A stretch of DNA of 64,000 nt from positions 10,399,107-10,463,106 of the forward strand of contig CM043877.1 of NCBI GenBank assembly GCA_023846275.1, written 5' to 3'. Of this stretch, positions 48,324 to 60,899 are shown piece after piece; position 1 is the stretch's first letter; each line of letters starts with the position of its first letter. Position numbers and translations under genes: made by a program. The stretch comes from Vanilla planifolia (taxonomy: Eukaryota; Streptophyta; Magnoliopsida; Asparagales; Orchidaceae). The notes under the pieces are model-generated. The model saw only the letters and a list, made by a program, of their open reading frames with translations, was not told the origin of the DNA and ran no database searches.

Positions 48324-51300
48324 CTGGGGCAAGTTTATGCTTTCCGTGTGTTAAACATTGCAAAGATGAGCAGTAAAGTCATGCTTCATAAAGGAAAAGG
48401 AAGATACAATATGGAAAACAGGTATTTTTATGTCAGTTGTTAAACTTGCTTACCATTGATCAGGATAAATATGGACAGAGGTGAAGTCGATGGCCGCAAC
48501 TTTGGAGTTGCGGCAGAAGTCTACACCTAGTTTATTAAAATGCTCTGCTGGGTTAATCTTCATTTTTTCAGGACTTGCTGGGCCATAAAATCCCTCAAAC
48601 CCAACGGTCACAAGATGCTTCTTGTCAATGGATTTCACATAGTTGGCCATTTCTTCAATCCATTTCTGTGTTTACATGAAAAAAAAAAGAGTAAACAAGC
48701 ATAGCCAGAAATTGATGGCAGCATCAGGTCATTTTGTTGAATAAAAGGGAGATAAAACAAGATTATTATGATTTATTTCACTTAGATTAAATATAATTTT
48801 GAATTTTTAATTAAAATAGAGTACTAATTATTTGATTGCTTATATAAACAATAATTGATTTTATGGATAAAAACTAAGGTAGTATCTTATATTGGGGAGA
48901 AAGCTAAGAAGCGGTTTTATGGATTGATGTTCCTTTTCTAATTGGATATGTCTTTAAGTGACCATTTCTCTAATGCTTTTGTCTAAAGAATCAATATATA
49001 AGAATATTTGACCAAGAAAAGATTTCTCATGACCTTAAATGATAAAGAGAAGCTTAATGTAAAAAATGAAGAAAAAAAAGAGATCGTTTAAAAGACTTAT
49101 AGTTCATAACTCTTAACTGTAAGTAAGTTTGGACTATTGCAGTGTGTTCATATGGGTTTGATGCAATTTTGATAGCTATAGATTGTTAATGTTTCTTCTA
49201 TAGAAGATTGGATCTTGATTATGATTATTCCTATCATATAACAACCTCATAGAGATCGGTTCACTGTTTAAAGATGAACTTATGGTAAAAATGTCCTCAT
49301 GAGCAAGAATTTAATTGCTAAGATAGTGAGAACAAGTTTAGGTAAGATCAAGATTAATTATAAAGTTGTCAAGATTTTATGAGAGATCAAGACATGTTTC
49401 AAATATAAAGGCAAACCTTATCTCCTTAACTGTTTGGACAAAGTGGATGTCAATTCTCCATGGAAAAGTTTTCGCAAGAGCCAAAATTATTGAAAGACAA
49501 GAAATTTGATAATTTCTACTTCGTGCAACGTGTAGTTGTTAGTGTAGCATCAATTTTCTCTAGTGTTATAATTATTTTGTTACATGAGAGTGTTGGAAAA
49601 TGCCGGTTACAAGAGGAGGGGGGGGGTGAATTGAACCGTTCACAATAATCAAACGTAACAGAGTAAATTTAATCTTGAATTTATGCGCTTAAGAAATAAA
49701 AATAGCAAGGCACACGATTTCAAGTGGTTCGGCAAAACCTTTGCCTACATCCACCCCCAGCTAACCTAGCCGGGCTTCACTACCAAACCAATGCCTTTTG
49801 CCCAACCGGCGGGTAGGCCAAAAACCCTCACAGCACCCAATCACAAGATTGGTCACACACAAATACAACAGCTTGGTTTTCACAACCAAGACCACAATAT
49901 ACCGTCGTCGTCAATTTTTATTTGGCAAACAAATTTTCTTAAACAAAATTAAAATTCCACAGACCCTACAACTTGTGAAACAAAGTGGCACAAAAAATTT
50001 CTTCGAAATTAAAATTAAAATAACCCAAATGCACTTCTGAACGCGCTTCAAAACAGGACTACGCGCCTCTGAATGCGCTTTCCAAACAGGACAATGCCCA
50101 AATCGCGTTTGCGAGAGGCGTTGTTCTGTTTTAGACGGAAGAGTTGTTTCGGAGGTGATTTGGTCTGAAATTCGACGCAATAGAAATTCGATACTGATAA
50201 GTTGTATTCCGAAAAACTAATAGAGATTCCAAGGCGTGTAACAACAATCAAATTTGGTGAAGATTGGTCCGAAAAATCAAGATTGGCGAAGCTTGGATAA
50301 CAGAAAAGATTTGCAGTAAATTCAACCTCAATCTAAGTAGCTAAGCAGAGTATGAGATGTAGTTGAGTAAGCAATTGTAAAGTAGAAACGAAAAGGGATG
50401 AAACCGTGAAAATTTGAAGCGAAAGGAACGCGTTTCGTTTCGGTCCGAGAAGGCTGAGGAAGACGATGAAACAGTAATTCCAGTGATTTTTGTCCGTCTT
50501 TGCAGGGATTTTTCCAGTTCTTTTTCTAACCGAAATCCCTCGAATTCAATCCTTCTTATAGAAGGAGATCGAGCAATTGAACGTTAGTTCCAACGGCTAG
50601 AAGAGGAGAAGAAAATAATTTTTAAAACATATAGCCGTTGCGCCGGAAAAACAGGAAAGGAAAGCCGAAAAACAGAAAACGCTTTTTAGTCCCACATTGC
50701 CTGTTGGTAGGGAGAAATAGCGCATATATTAGTTCACCTTTCTTTTGCCTTCAGCCGAAAATATTGGGGTTGGCTGCCCCCAGGTGCGGTTGGGAAGTCA
50801 TTACCCAACCCGACCTGTTTAGAGCATAATGGGTCAAGTATGACCCGAACCCGAATTAGGAACTCTGGCTTGTGTTTGCGCCCTTATAATCGTCCCCTTA
50901 GGTTCTCGCCTGGCCGGTTCGGCTTGGTTCCGGTTCTGCGTTAACCGAACCCTTTAGGTTCTCGCCTGGCCGATTCGGCTTGGTTCCGTTGGTTCCGGTT
51001 CGGCGTTAACCGAACCCTTTTTGCCCCGGTTTGGCGTAAAGCGAAATTTTTAATTAAATCGGAAATAAAATTTTGAAAGCTTTAATACTTGCGAAAATAG
51101 TCGAAAACGCTTTAATAAATAATAATAATTATATTTTTATTTAAACCAAAATAAATATGGTGTAAAATATTGATTATACAAGTCAAAGACTTGTTTAATC
51201 ACAACACCTTCTTAAATGTAAGCCTCATACGTAGAGTTACACTAATACGATATATAAAATCGTTTGGTACTACCCTTAGGCAAGTAAAACTTGAAAAATA

Positions 51301-54300
51301 CATCTATAATGTGCCACACAAACAAGGTTGTAGGTTTTACATTGTGTCCTAAAAAAAACTTATACACCTCCATAATGGCTGCCACACCATCTGGAGTACC
51401 AAGGGCTGCTCATCACGATCAAAGTTGTTGGTAACTTCTTTCAATCATCTTCCAAGTCATTTGAGCTTTATGTCACACTAATACTGTAACAAATACTCAA
51501 GCAAACAATTAGAACAACAATACACTGTTTTGTTATCATCAAATTATCATTTAGGCCATGGGGTTTAACAGAGAGAGTTGGACAAAGGTCAAACTGAAAC
51601 TTTCTTATAATTAAACAAAAGATGTTTACTTTATTAATAGAGAATTATCACATTAAACTTTTATAAACATTATATTTTTCGCTAACATCATAAGCTTAAT
51701 GTCTCTAGTGTAATTCATAAGATAAAAAAAAAGATAGATTATATTCACAATAATCTAAAAAAGAGTTATAATGTAGAAGTGTGACATGTATGACATGGAT
51801 TATTATAACTTGTTAATAAATTGGGCTATACTATGAACATGTGGTAACAAACTTTAAGGTATATATGAAAAAGAACTATGGTTGAAGTAATTAGCTAAGC
51901 CAAGATGTGTATTTTAAGTGAAAAAAAACCATCTTTTTCCACCCTCTCTCAAGACTAGTATGAGTATTTCTCACAACGACTATAAAATGAAGTTATCTAC
52001 AAAGCCTTTCTATCTATTTTTCCTCTTGTGCTTTATTTTGCTCGTTCACTATTTTGTTTAGAAGTATTGAATTGGCATTGAATATCTTTTGCTATAACTT
52101 GAGCAAAAAAATGATTTAATCATAGGGTGACCAAATATTACAGATTTATCTCTGAAGTCATCTCAAAAAAATTTTCTATAACTCAAGAAGGGTGAATCTC
52201 AAGCATTGAAGTAGATGTACTACACATCATTTCCCAATAACCGATATCAAAGCTTGGTGCTATTAGTGCAATGAAAGTAAAAGATAAAATCTTCCAATAA
52301 TTGAGGCATTTGCAAGCTAGTTTTAGCATGTTTTGTAAAAATTAGATAAAAAGTAAAAAGTCAAGATTGATAATTGTGAAAACAAAGTTTTTAGCTTTTA
52401 TAAGATTGAAATCAAAACCTCTTTAATTAGAACTTGTGCAAACAGCTTAGAATGAAAACTAATAATAGACAAAAATTAGGAACAGTAAGTCGTACATTAG
52501 CAAGGAATGTTGCCAAGAAGACAAAAAGGGCATCATGAATGCAATATGTGCTATTTATGAGAATCTATCAACATTGAATGGATTTGATAAGGAGATCCTT
52601 TATCTTCAATAGTTTCTACCATATATCATGTTAACATGTTTATGCACAAAACAAATGTCCACGGAGATTGACTTTAAGAATGAAGAGAAAACCTTAATCT
52701 TGTATTTGTTCCAACGTGAAAGTTGAAATTCAACTATTATAGAAATTAGTAGTGCAAATAGTAACCTAAAAAAAAGGAGTTACAAGATGTTTCGAATCTG
52801 ATTTTGAGCTTAGAGATCAAGTGCAAGAAATTTTGAGGAATATTTGTTAGATATTATCTCAATTTTTATAATTAAAAAGAGCATTGACTATTTTTGAGTT
52901 GTCGAACCAACAATAACTGATTTGATGAAACAAGTTAAATACAACATCTAAAAAGATATTCAAGAGAAATTTAAGGAGGTGGTTTTATGGATTAACATTT
53001 ATTCCTTTTAATTAGAAAATCTCAATGTATAATTTTTTGCCTAATTGAAATTTGAAAAAAGACACAAAAGCAAGAAAATGAGAGAGAAAACTATGAGGAT
53101 TAGGATTGTAAAGAAAAGAGGAAAATAATATATTTAAAAAGCTTTTTAGTTTGCAAAGATTTGACATTTTCACTTTCACTTTCTCGATTGTGGTTATGAG
53201 ATATAAAAAAAGAAATCAAGATAATTTTTGCTTGATGACTCATGTTGGATTTAGATTTTTTTTTTCTTAATTTGTACCTAAACTTGATAGTAGATATTGA
53301 GCTTCTTCAAATCCTATTGATATAAGCAATCTCTTTATCATGCCATGTAAAAAACTTGGCCTCATCTTATTTCATTCTTGCTTATTACAATTAAGTCATG
53401 CATTTCGTTTTCTTAGGAATCAAATCTTAATAAGTTCTTCTTTTACATATAAAGAGAGCCCATGTCACAACAAATATAAAAGAGAAAAGCCTTTCATTTA
53501 TAGAATTTAGAAGCGCCTATATCAAATCTACCAAAGTAAATAGTATCACTGAATACAGTTGACTCCAAAACGTGCAAGCCAGCTCTCGTAGTTAATTAAA
53601 TTCAGACCATAATGCACAGAAACCAACAAAAACTCAAAGACAATCAATTAAAGGGAGAAAAAAGTAAGAATGATCCATTTTCTGAAAGAAAGTTGCAGAT
53701 ATTCACCATAACAAATTAAGAATGGAACAGAACCATTGTTTATTGGGTTTGATCAGTGCAATTAAAGAAACAAAATGATTACATACTTGAAGAGTGTCGC
53801 CAGTTGGATCAGAAGGACAATGTGGCTCGTTCATCAGTTCCCAACCAAAGATGGTAGGATCATCACGGTATTGCAAACCAGACAAATGGTTTCTCCTGGT
53901 CAATATAGCCTGACAAATAAATAAAAGCATTAGAACAGCATAAATGTTCACCTTGAAGCAAAAAATTTGTAGACTAAGTGCACAAATGACACTTCTCCAA
54001 GAAAAATAAGCAACTAACTGATTCTTGCAGTACTAATTTTGTTAATCATCACATACAAAAGGGCATGTTTTATGAAGAAAAACATTATCGCCATTTGAAG
54101 GCAAAGACAAAAGAAACTATTACCTAATGAAGCTTAAGTGAAGTAGTGTGTGAAATGATGCACCTTTATGTAGTTCTTGAAATAGTTGCGGATGGATGGA
54201 TCAGAAAAGAATGAGTCGTTGGACGAGCTCAAGCTAAGTCCTGCTTCCCAAGCCCACTTAACATACTGTGCCTTTCCACCGAAGTCTTTCCAATCATTAG

Positions 54301-54793
54301 ACAAGCTGAGAAGAAGCCTGATCCTGTGCTTCCTTGCTTCCTCTATAACAAGATCCAGAGCCTGCCATCCTACTGGTTATTGGATAAGAAGACATCACAA
54401 TGAGTCTATCTCTACATCAGCAAAACTAAGTGTATGTACCTTAAAAACTCGTTCATTGAATTGGCCAGGGGAAACTTGAAGGGCATTATAAGTTCCATCA
54501 TTGAATGCCCAAGTCCTGCAAACTCTAAGGCCCAAACCTGCAGCAGTTTTAAACATTGCATTCATCCTTGGCCTACTGGTGTCGTCCACAGAAAGAAACA
54601 TTAACCAGTAAGAGTTCCAACCATTCACATAAAATGGCTTCCCATCGACAACGAAACGAACCCCTTCCCTTTCAACAAAACTCATCTTTTTTTCCATAAA
54701 CTGGAAAGCAAGATCCCCAAAGGACATGTAGATGAAAGCAAAACAGGAGGCAAGGCCGATAATAGGGTAGACCAATCCATGCCCCTTCAACAT
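47954..54793 (-). CDS. Mannan endo-1,4-beta-mannosidase (GH5), whole coding region, 5 exons
   Basis: A secreted cell-wall enzyme that cuts internal beta-1,4 links in mannans, glucomannans and galactomannans. Exons on the minus strand are 54793-54440, 54361-54164, 53909-53787, 48665-48454 and 48323-47954 (stop TGA). They join in frame to 418 residues, normal for plant MAN proteins. Residues 7-27 are hydrophobic (signal peptide or anchor). Seen in order: GWNSYW (58-63), RTWAFNDG (93-100), the acid/base motif ELMNEP with Glu212, GFEGFYG, VHIYPDQW (289-296) and the nucleophile motif LFTEFG with Glu333. Introns are 78, 254, 5121 and 130 bp, all GT-AG. The start was chosen at the MLKG methionine because upstream in-frame sequence has no ATG. 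The C-terminus ends soon after QSCRLAK, slightly short for the family. All key residues are present, so it looks active; the isoform cannot be assigned. Confidence 0.93.
48454..48665 (-). CDS. Mannanase exon 4 (residues 226-295 and first two bases of codon 296)
   Basis: Encodes KWIEEMANYVKSIDKKHLVT, VGFEGFYGP and IDFTSVHIYPDQ. The donor is ATG|GTAAGC, splitting Trp296 (phase 2), the only intron here that interrupts a codon. Confidence 0.92.
49591..51570. mobile_element. Solo LTR, probably Ty1/copia class, with 5-bp target-site duplications
   Basis: A 1980-bp block begins TGTTGGAAAA and ends GGTTTAACA, and is flanked on both sides by GAGAG (49,586-49,590 and 51,571-51,575). Its composition differs sharply from the AT-rich intron. 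It contains words familiar from plant LTRs: AGGAGGGGGGGGGTGAATTG near the start, AGTGGTTCGGCAAAACCTTT then GCCTACATCCACC, and TTGTTATCATCAAATTATCA just before the end. No internal coding domain is present, so it is a recombination product of a full element. The copia assignment rests on these words. Its orientation is inferred as plus from the ends. Confidence 0.8.
50899..51020. repeat. 55-bp imperfect tandem repeat inside the solo LTR
   Basis: Two units, each TTAGGTTCTCGCCTGGCCG, GTTCGGCTTGGTTCCG, then GTTAACCGAACCC. The second unit starts at 50,954 and carries an extra 9-base GTTGGTTCC. GC-rich and dominated by GGTTC/GAACC inverted words. Confidence 0.85.
52239..52257 (+). other. Possible retrotransposon primer-binding-site relic
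   Basis: The sequence CCGATATCAAAGCTTGGTGC resembles TGGTATCAGAGC, complementary to the 3' end of initiator tRNA-Met, the usual primer of plant LTR retrotransposons (9 of 12 match). No flanking LTR pair could be defined, so this is weak. Confidence 0.25.
53787..53909 (-). CDS. Mannanase exon 3 (residues 185-225)
   Basis: A 41-codon exon with TIFGWELMNEPHC, which carries the acid/base Glu212, and ends SDPTGDTLQ before the donor GTATGT. It opens the 5.1-kb intron. Confidence 0.93.
54164..54361 (-). CDS. Mannanase exon 2 (residues 119-184)
   Basis: Encodes ALDLVIEEARKHRIRLLLSL, SNDWKDFGGKAQYVKWAWEA and DPSIRNYFKNYIK, all conserved GH5 mannanase segments. The acceptor is GATGGCAG and the donor GTGCAT. 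Confidence 0.92.
54440..54793 (-). CDS. Mannanase exon 1 (residues 1-118)
   Basis: It contains the hydrophobic N-terminus (GLVYPIIGLASCFAFIYMSF), the first core strand FVVDGKPFYVNGWNSYW and RTWAFNDG, ending NERVFK before the donor GTACAT. The next methionine codon upstream (54840) is in another frame. Confidence 0.92.
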
Positions 54794-54804
54794 GTTTTCC
54801 GAAA

Positions 54805-54840
54805 TCACGGAGAAATTAAAAGAAGGAATCGGCAAAGCAT
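54805..54840 (-). promoter_or_regulatory. Upstream ORF of 11 codons before the mannanase start
   Basis: An ATG at 54840-54838 reads 11 codons to TGA at 54807-54805, ending 11 bases before the mannanase ATG and in another frame. It could lower or tune translation. Whether it lies in the mature leader depends on the transcription start and on any leader intron, which are not known. Confidence 0.45.
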
Positions 54841-55340
54841 CAGACGTGCATTTTAAACATTAACATAGAAGCCCGGGAAGGAAACTGGTGATATTCTTCA
54901 ATATGTGGGTGATGAAAGGACAGTGAAGAGAGACCATTCTTAATTCATAAAGCAAAAGGAGCATCATAAACTAAGGAACAAAGATTGGATTTTGAACAGC
55001 TTCGAGCCTGAAAGATGGGCATTTGGCGCTGATGAGATCTTTGAGAACACAAGGAACGGTCCTTTGGTGAACGTCGAGATTTGCTGTTCTAATACCCAAA
55101 GCCAGAGGATTGGAGAAGTACAAAGAAAGGAAAAAGGAATCTCAATAGGACGGGATTGGGAGATGGAAAGAGAGACCTGTTCTCCAAACTTGCTATGCTA
55201 CAAAACAAAAAAACCAAGCTTTGGACAATGATGGAATGAAAGGCTGCCGAAAGGAACTGGAACAGGGAAGAAGCCAATAAAGAGAGAGAGATCTGCCCTG
55301 GCGCAGAACGTACCCAATATGCTCATGGTTGCTGGGCAAG

Positions 55341-55350
55341 TATTATATAA
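55341..55350 (-). promoter_or_regulatory. Candidate TATA box of the mannanase gene
   Basis: The minus strand reads TTATATAATA, containing TATATAA, about 550 bases before the start codon. The leader between them is markedly less AT-rich than the DNA beyond, which fits a transcribed region of about 520 bases. A GTACGT at about 55,313 could be a leader-intron donor. Position is inferred. Confidence 0.45.
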
Positions 55351-58300
55351 GGCTCTGTTTGTGTTGTGTGGTGATTCGATTTTTTCTTAGAAAAAGAAAA
55401 ATAATGTTTAAAAAACCAAGTAAAAATTAAAAATCGGATATTATTTATTTGATTTTTTTATATTTCAAAAAAAAAAAAAGAATATATTTTCCAAGTCATG
55501 TGCAAACAAAGTCTAATATTCTTCTCTTGTCACCATTACATCAAAAAAGATGTTTTTTTTAAGAAAGCCTTTAAAAACATATGTAATCAAATGGGAGTTG
55601 AAAATGCTTTAAAAAAAAAAAAAACTATTTTCAATTGATTTTCACCAAAAAATACAAAATATGAATATACTTTATTGTGATATATGGAGTTCAAAATTAT
55701 TTGTTTTGATATTATATGATAGCCTCGAGATTTTCATATCTTTATATTATGTCTTATTGATAAACATTTTGCTAATGGGTCGTAGTACATTCTTGTCAAA
55801 GTTTATTTTAGTAGATTTATAGTTTTAATGATTTTTATAAGAAAGATTATGATGGTTTTTGGACAAATGATTGGTGTTATAAAGATGAAGGTTTGGTCAC
55901 AACTACTTATTGAAAAAATTAGAATCAATTGATGATTTTAATGATGAAAGTCAATGCATAAATGTTCCTTTTCTTTTGATATATTTTAATTTTCTCACCA
56001 GTCGAAAAGCCTCCTCTATCTAATTTGATTACACGTTGTTGAGGTGGATGATTGTGATTTGATCTTGGATCACATTTAGGTATCACATAATCAGTATTAT
56101 TTTTCTTTTAATCCTTTTTAAGTATTAGTATATTTAAAAATTATTTAATTTAAAAGATGAGATTATTACATTTATAATTTGGTCATATTTTAGATATCTT
56201 TATTCTATATTTATAATAAAATATTTTGCTATTTAGACCTTGAAAATAACATAACCCAAATTTGTATTATTTTTAATTTTTATTATATAGTTTTTGCTTG
56301 TTAAGTCTTTAATGATTAGCTCAATATATTTAAGCTTAATAATTTTAACAAATGAAAATATGTATCTTGATAATAAAAGATAGTAATAAGAGATGCTAAG
56401 TTTATAATTTTCTTACTTAAGCTTATATGGTTATATTAAAAATTAAATTATAATATATAAATGTTATTATGACAATTATTTGTATTTTTTTGACATTAGT
56501 CATGATTTTATTTTTAATTTCATTACAAAAACTATTTTATATATGTGAATTTTCTCTTTCAAAAAGAAATTTAAACTTTTTGTATATATGAATATTTATT
56601 TGACTTTAAAGGAAGAATTTTATTTATAATAATAATGTTTTAAAAATGAAGATGTTTTATAAAATAAAAGATTTTCTAGGTTATCCAAATGCATTTAAAC
56701 AAAGAGAAAAAACGATTTCAAATTTAGTGGCCCCAAATGAAGGATGTCGCAACAATACATGTAGGAAAATTTTTTGTTAAATTGCAACCAAAATGAATGA
56801 ATGATGTTGATATAGCATGGACATACAAACCTATCTTAGGTAATCCAACATGATGAATTTGCACATATAGGGAAGTCATTAATGTTCCATTATAACTAAA
56901 TAAGTTCCAATATCATTCTATAAGGATTATACTCTTCAATCAATGGCTATGGATACATAATAGTACTATTTTATAGGCTTTTACTTAATGAATAATTGTT
57001 GAAAGTATAAAGAAATATTTTTTTTATTCCTATATGATTGCAAATTGTAAAGCATAATTATTTGAACACAAACACATTATTAGTTGAATATATAATTTGA
57101 CAAAAAAAATTAATATATCAATGCCATTTTGGTCAAATAAATCATATAATATTTATTTTTTTTATCAAAAATTGTTCAAATGTGATCTCACAAGTAGACT
57201 TTTTGGCCACATGATCTTGACCAAGTCAAAGAATGCTAATCAATTAATTTTTTCAAAATACTACTCAAAAGTATTGTTATTATCTTTTAACATCTTCATC
57301 AAATATAACTAAAAGATGAAAACATATGAGTATATTAAACTAAATGATATGAAATGAAAATTTTATTATAATTTGATTGCTATTAAAAACATTATTAATT
57401 AATCATGTATACCAACAACTCTAAAGTGGACCATGTTTATCTTTCTTTTATCCCTTTCTTTATAATGTTTCTACTATTAATCATCTATTTATTCATCTAC
57501 TATTGAAGTAATTTAATATATGTTGAATTAAAGTTCTTTAAACATTTATTTCTTTAATTTTCTCTTTATAATATAGTTTAAAATTCATGTGAAAAATTCA
57601 AATATTAAATGTAGAAGTATTATTAATTAAAGTAAATATTTAAATAATATTGTGTTTAATTAACACTTTTTGAAAGCCAATCTTTTTTTCAATTAGTTCA
57701 TGCATGAAAATAGATGCACATGCATGTGACATGGCCCAAACTTAATTATAAATATTAATAAATTAACTAAGGAATGACAAGCTAACAGCACTTGCTCTGG
57801 CAAATCTAAGGAACCAACCTGGCTTTCTTTGTCTATATTGTTGTTATATGAGACAATGGGGAGAATGAGTTGTATTTACATCCACTCAATAAAAATGTAT
57901 TATACAAATAATATTGAAAAATAACTTTGTTAGATTTAAAACATCACAAATTCTTAAAAGGCTATCAATTAAATATATTTTAGATTATTTGAATTTTTTA
58001 GTTTATTTAATATTTATCTTTTGAGAGTATTGTTAAACAACATATTTTTTAAAGTTATTTCTAATCTTTTCTTTGTTGAAGAAAATGAAAGATTATAATT
58101 CTTATCATAATTGTAGAGCAACATATTTTGATTTAAGGGATAAAATATCTATCCATTTTGATATAAAATTGTGATACTGAGATTATAATTATAAGATAAT
58201 GATATTTATTGATATATAATAAGACAACATGGATTAGTTTTGTATGTTGAAAAAAGTTATATATTACTTTGATTCAATTTCATCAAAATAATATATATTA

Positions 58301-59654
58301 TTTATATTTCAAAATTTTTTAAACTAATAATAAATAATTCATAATCTTGCTCAAAGTTAATTTTATTCAAAACTTGTTACAATAGGATACATTAAACTTG
58401 GTTTCAACCATTATTCATAAATATTTTGATGACATTTTGCACACCAAACAATGGATCTATATTATAAAAAAATATCTAAATAAATGAAGCATCCTTAATA
58501 CTACGAAATGATCATTAAAAAGCCTAAGACAAATTGCCATTGTGAGATTTGTGAGGGTATGCAAAATATGAATTTGAAAAAAAAAAAGATATAACACTTT
58601 TAAATAATTATTTCCAAAAATTGAATATATCAATTTTTTTTTCCAAGTCGTTAAATGCCTCTTGGGAGGCATGTCCATGTCAATGAACATTTTTGAGAAA
58701 GACATTTGCTGTTTAATTAAGAAGTTAAGAAAACCAAAACTACAAAAATAAGAATTTTGTAAAACTAATTTACAAATTACCTTTTTTCTATTATAGCACA
58801 ACATACACCATCCTATAAGGAAAAGCAACGAAGTGCTACACCTTAGATGATGAGAGTTCAATATTGAAATTTTGGATGGCGAGCATCTAATAGCTGAAAG
58901 AATCATTAGCTAATGTTCTTACCTGAGCAACATGGGGCATGTGGATTCCCATGCGAATTAACAAGAACTATCTTATAAGGTTGAACACAAATATACTACA
59001 TCATGAATCGATAAAAAAAATGAGCAAGCATTGACAAAACCACAGATGTATTTTTTTCAATGATTTGTGTGTCTTTTAAGTCTTGTTGAAATGGTCACAA
59101 CAAAAAATTAACCATTTTATATCATGGATGATGAATAAGTCAATGATAAAACTTTGTTAATTAATTTTTTCACACATTGAAGGATGTGAATCCTTATCAA
59201 TTGACCTTCAAAGATCATGACAAATTTCACCTTTAATTATGCTAGCTGTTCATCTTAACATCAACAACAATTTTATAACCAAATGTCTCATACTACTTAT
59301 GTCATATGTATAAGAGGGTACAGGAGGATGCGGTCATGTTCATTAATACAATCATGATTGAGACATGTTTATTTGCTTCTTACATTTTTCTTAGTTTTCA
59401 TTGTATTATTCAACATTTTATCATTGTTTCCACATTAACAATTTCATCAAGGAATTGGCAATTCTTGTTTGTCGCTCTATCATCAAGAAAACAATGTTTT
59501 AACGATTCATTAAAAGTAGAAATGGATTGCATAAAAATAACTTTGATATAAGAATGATGTGTCTTTTATAGATAGGCAACAGTATTATTCCACAACTTAA
59601 TGGCAACACTAAAACTAATAACTAGTTAAATTCATTGATAATTACAAACCTAAC
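55351..59654. other. AT-rich intergenic DNA, nothing recognised
   Basis: Very AT-rich with poly-A and poly-T runs. The longest open frame (58,457-58,906, minus) is low-complexity, rich in Leu/Phe/Ile, and has no domain. Confidence 0.55.
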
Positions 59655-59672
59655 AAAGGATAATATAATAAT
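59655..59672. repeat. Target-site duplication of the LINE, left copy
   Basis: AAAGGATAATATAATAAT, identical over all 18 bases to 62,342-62,359. It abuts a run of six T (A on the LINE strand). Confidence 0.85.
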
Positions 59673-59719
59673 TTTTTTATGAAACTATAATATATTAAAA
59701 TAAAAAACGGCATAAGCCA

Positions 59720-60797
59720 TACAAGTATTACCCATAGTCTTCATCATCCCGAGCAGGATATCCCATCGCATGCTGTCGTAGGCCTGCTCCATGTTGATCT
59801 TTACTGTCATGAGGCCCGAAGCAGCTGTGCAGGCATGCATTTTCGACGCCTTCTCCTGCGCGATGTAAACATTATCTGAGATACTTCGCCCGGGAATAAA
59901 AGCTGCTTGTTCGCGCGAGATGAAGCTTGACATCAACAGTTTCAGCCTCTCGTCCAGTACGCGCGCCACCACCTTATATATGGTGTTGCAGAGGCTGATT
60001 GGCCTGAAGTGCTCCGGCCTGCACTCCCCCTGCTTCTTCGGGATAAGGACAATAAGTGTGTCCTTCCAATCCTCTAGTAGCCTCCGCTCCTCAAAGAAAG
60101 CCTGCACCGCACGAATGACGTCCCTACGCGTGATGGCCCAATAGCCATGCAGAAACTCCGTTGTGATCCCGTCAATGCCTGAGGCTCTGTTTCTCCTGAT
60201 TCCGTGCATGGCCGCAATTATCTCGCTCTCGGTGACCTTGTAGCCAAGTTTGGAGGCCATATCACAGCAGATAATGCCGGGCAGCATAGAGATCTACAGC
60301 AAGGCCGCCCGCCCCCCGCATCACCACTTTTCTTCAAAGTAAGCCGAGAGGACAGTCCTGATGCTTTCAGGTGTATCTGTCACCTTGTCCTCTGCATCCC
60401 TCAGCGGAGTAATTCGGTTTGTTCATGCACGAGCCGTGGCAACAGCATGGAAAAACCTGGTGTTGCTGTCCCCAAGCTGCGCCCAATGCACTTTAGCACG
60501 CTGCCACCACCATTGTTCCTCATGTGCGCAGCCACAGTGGAAAGCCGTGATCATTTGACCAAGCCGCATACTCTCTTCCTCTGTTAGTCCCTCCCGAGAT
60601 TCCTTTGTCTGTAGTTCATCGATGCCTCTTTCCAGCTCTGCGTTTCTATTGACAATGTTCCCCACCTCCTCGTGGCTCCATCTCCGCAGCGCCATCAGTG
60701 AGTGCTTGCATTTGGTCATAATCGCCTCCATGCAGTTTCCCCCCACTCGTCTTTGCCATGCTCTATTCACCACCAGGAACGACTGCAGAAAATCCAA
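59720..60797 (-). pseudogene. LINE ORF2 linker and N-terminal half of reverse transcriptase
   Basis: The linker shows QLGDSNTRFFHAVATARA (about 60,476-60,423). The RT shows SGIDGITTEF, TLIVLIPKK, HFRPISLCNTIYKVVARVLD, QAAFIPGRSISDN and KINMEQAYDSMRWDIL, then ends at MMKTMG (about 59,735). The YADD active-site block and later blocks are absent. Residues after MMKTMG are read-through into the AT-rich tail. Confidence 0.85.
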
Positions 60798-60899
60798 TCA
60801 CATACTTTCGAATTGCAGCCTTCCATTGTTTGGCCGTGGATTTCTACACCCCAGATCAACCAGCGACGAGCAATAATCAGACCCAAGCCAACACAGATA

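Larger units (their letters stand above)
48666..53786 (-). other. Mannanase intron 3 (5121 bp)
   Basis: A large intron split by a solo LTR (49,591-51,570). The rest is AT-rich; a possible primer-binding-site relic near 52,239-52,257 hints at another old LTR element. Short related words (GGTTTTATGGATT) occur at about 48,914 and 52,982. Confidence 0.85.

Noticed and set aside
48909..53000. GGTTTTATGGATT words on both sides of the solo LTR as possible outer LTRs
   Set aside because: The match covers only about 15-30 bases and does not extend; insufficient for an LTR pair.
58457..58906. 149-codon open frame on the minus strand
   Set aside because: Its composition is AT-driven (Leu, Phe, Ile), no domain was recognised, and it stands alone in repeat-poor intergenic DNA. 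Not supported as a gene.
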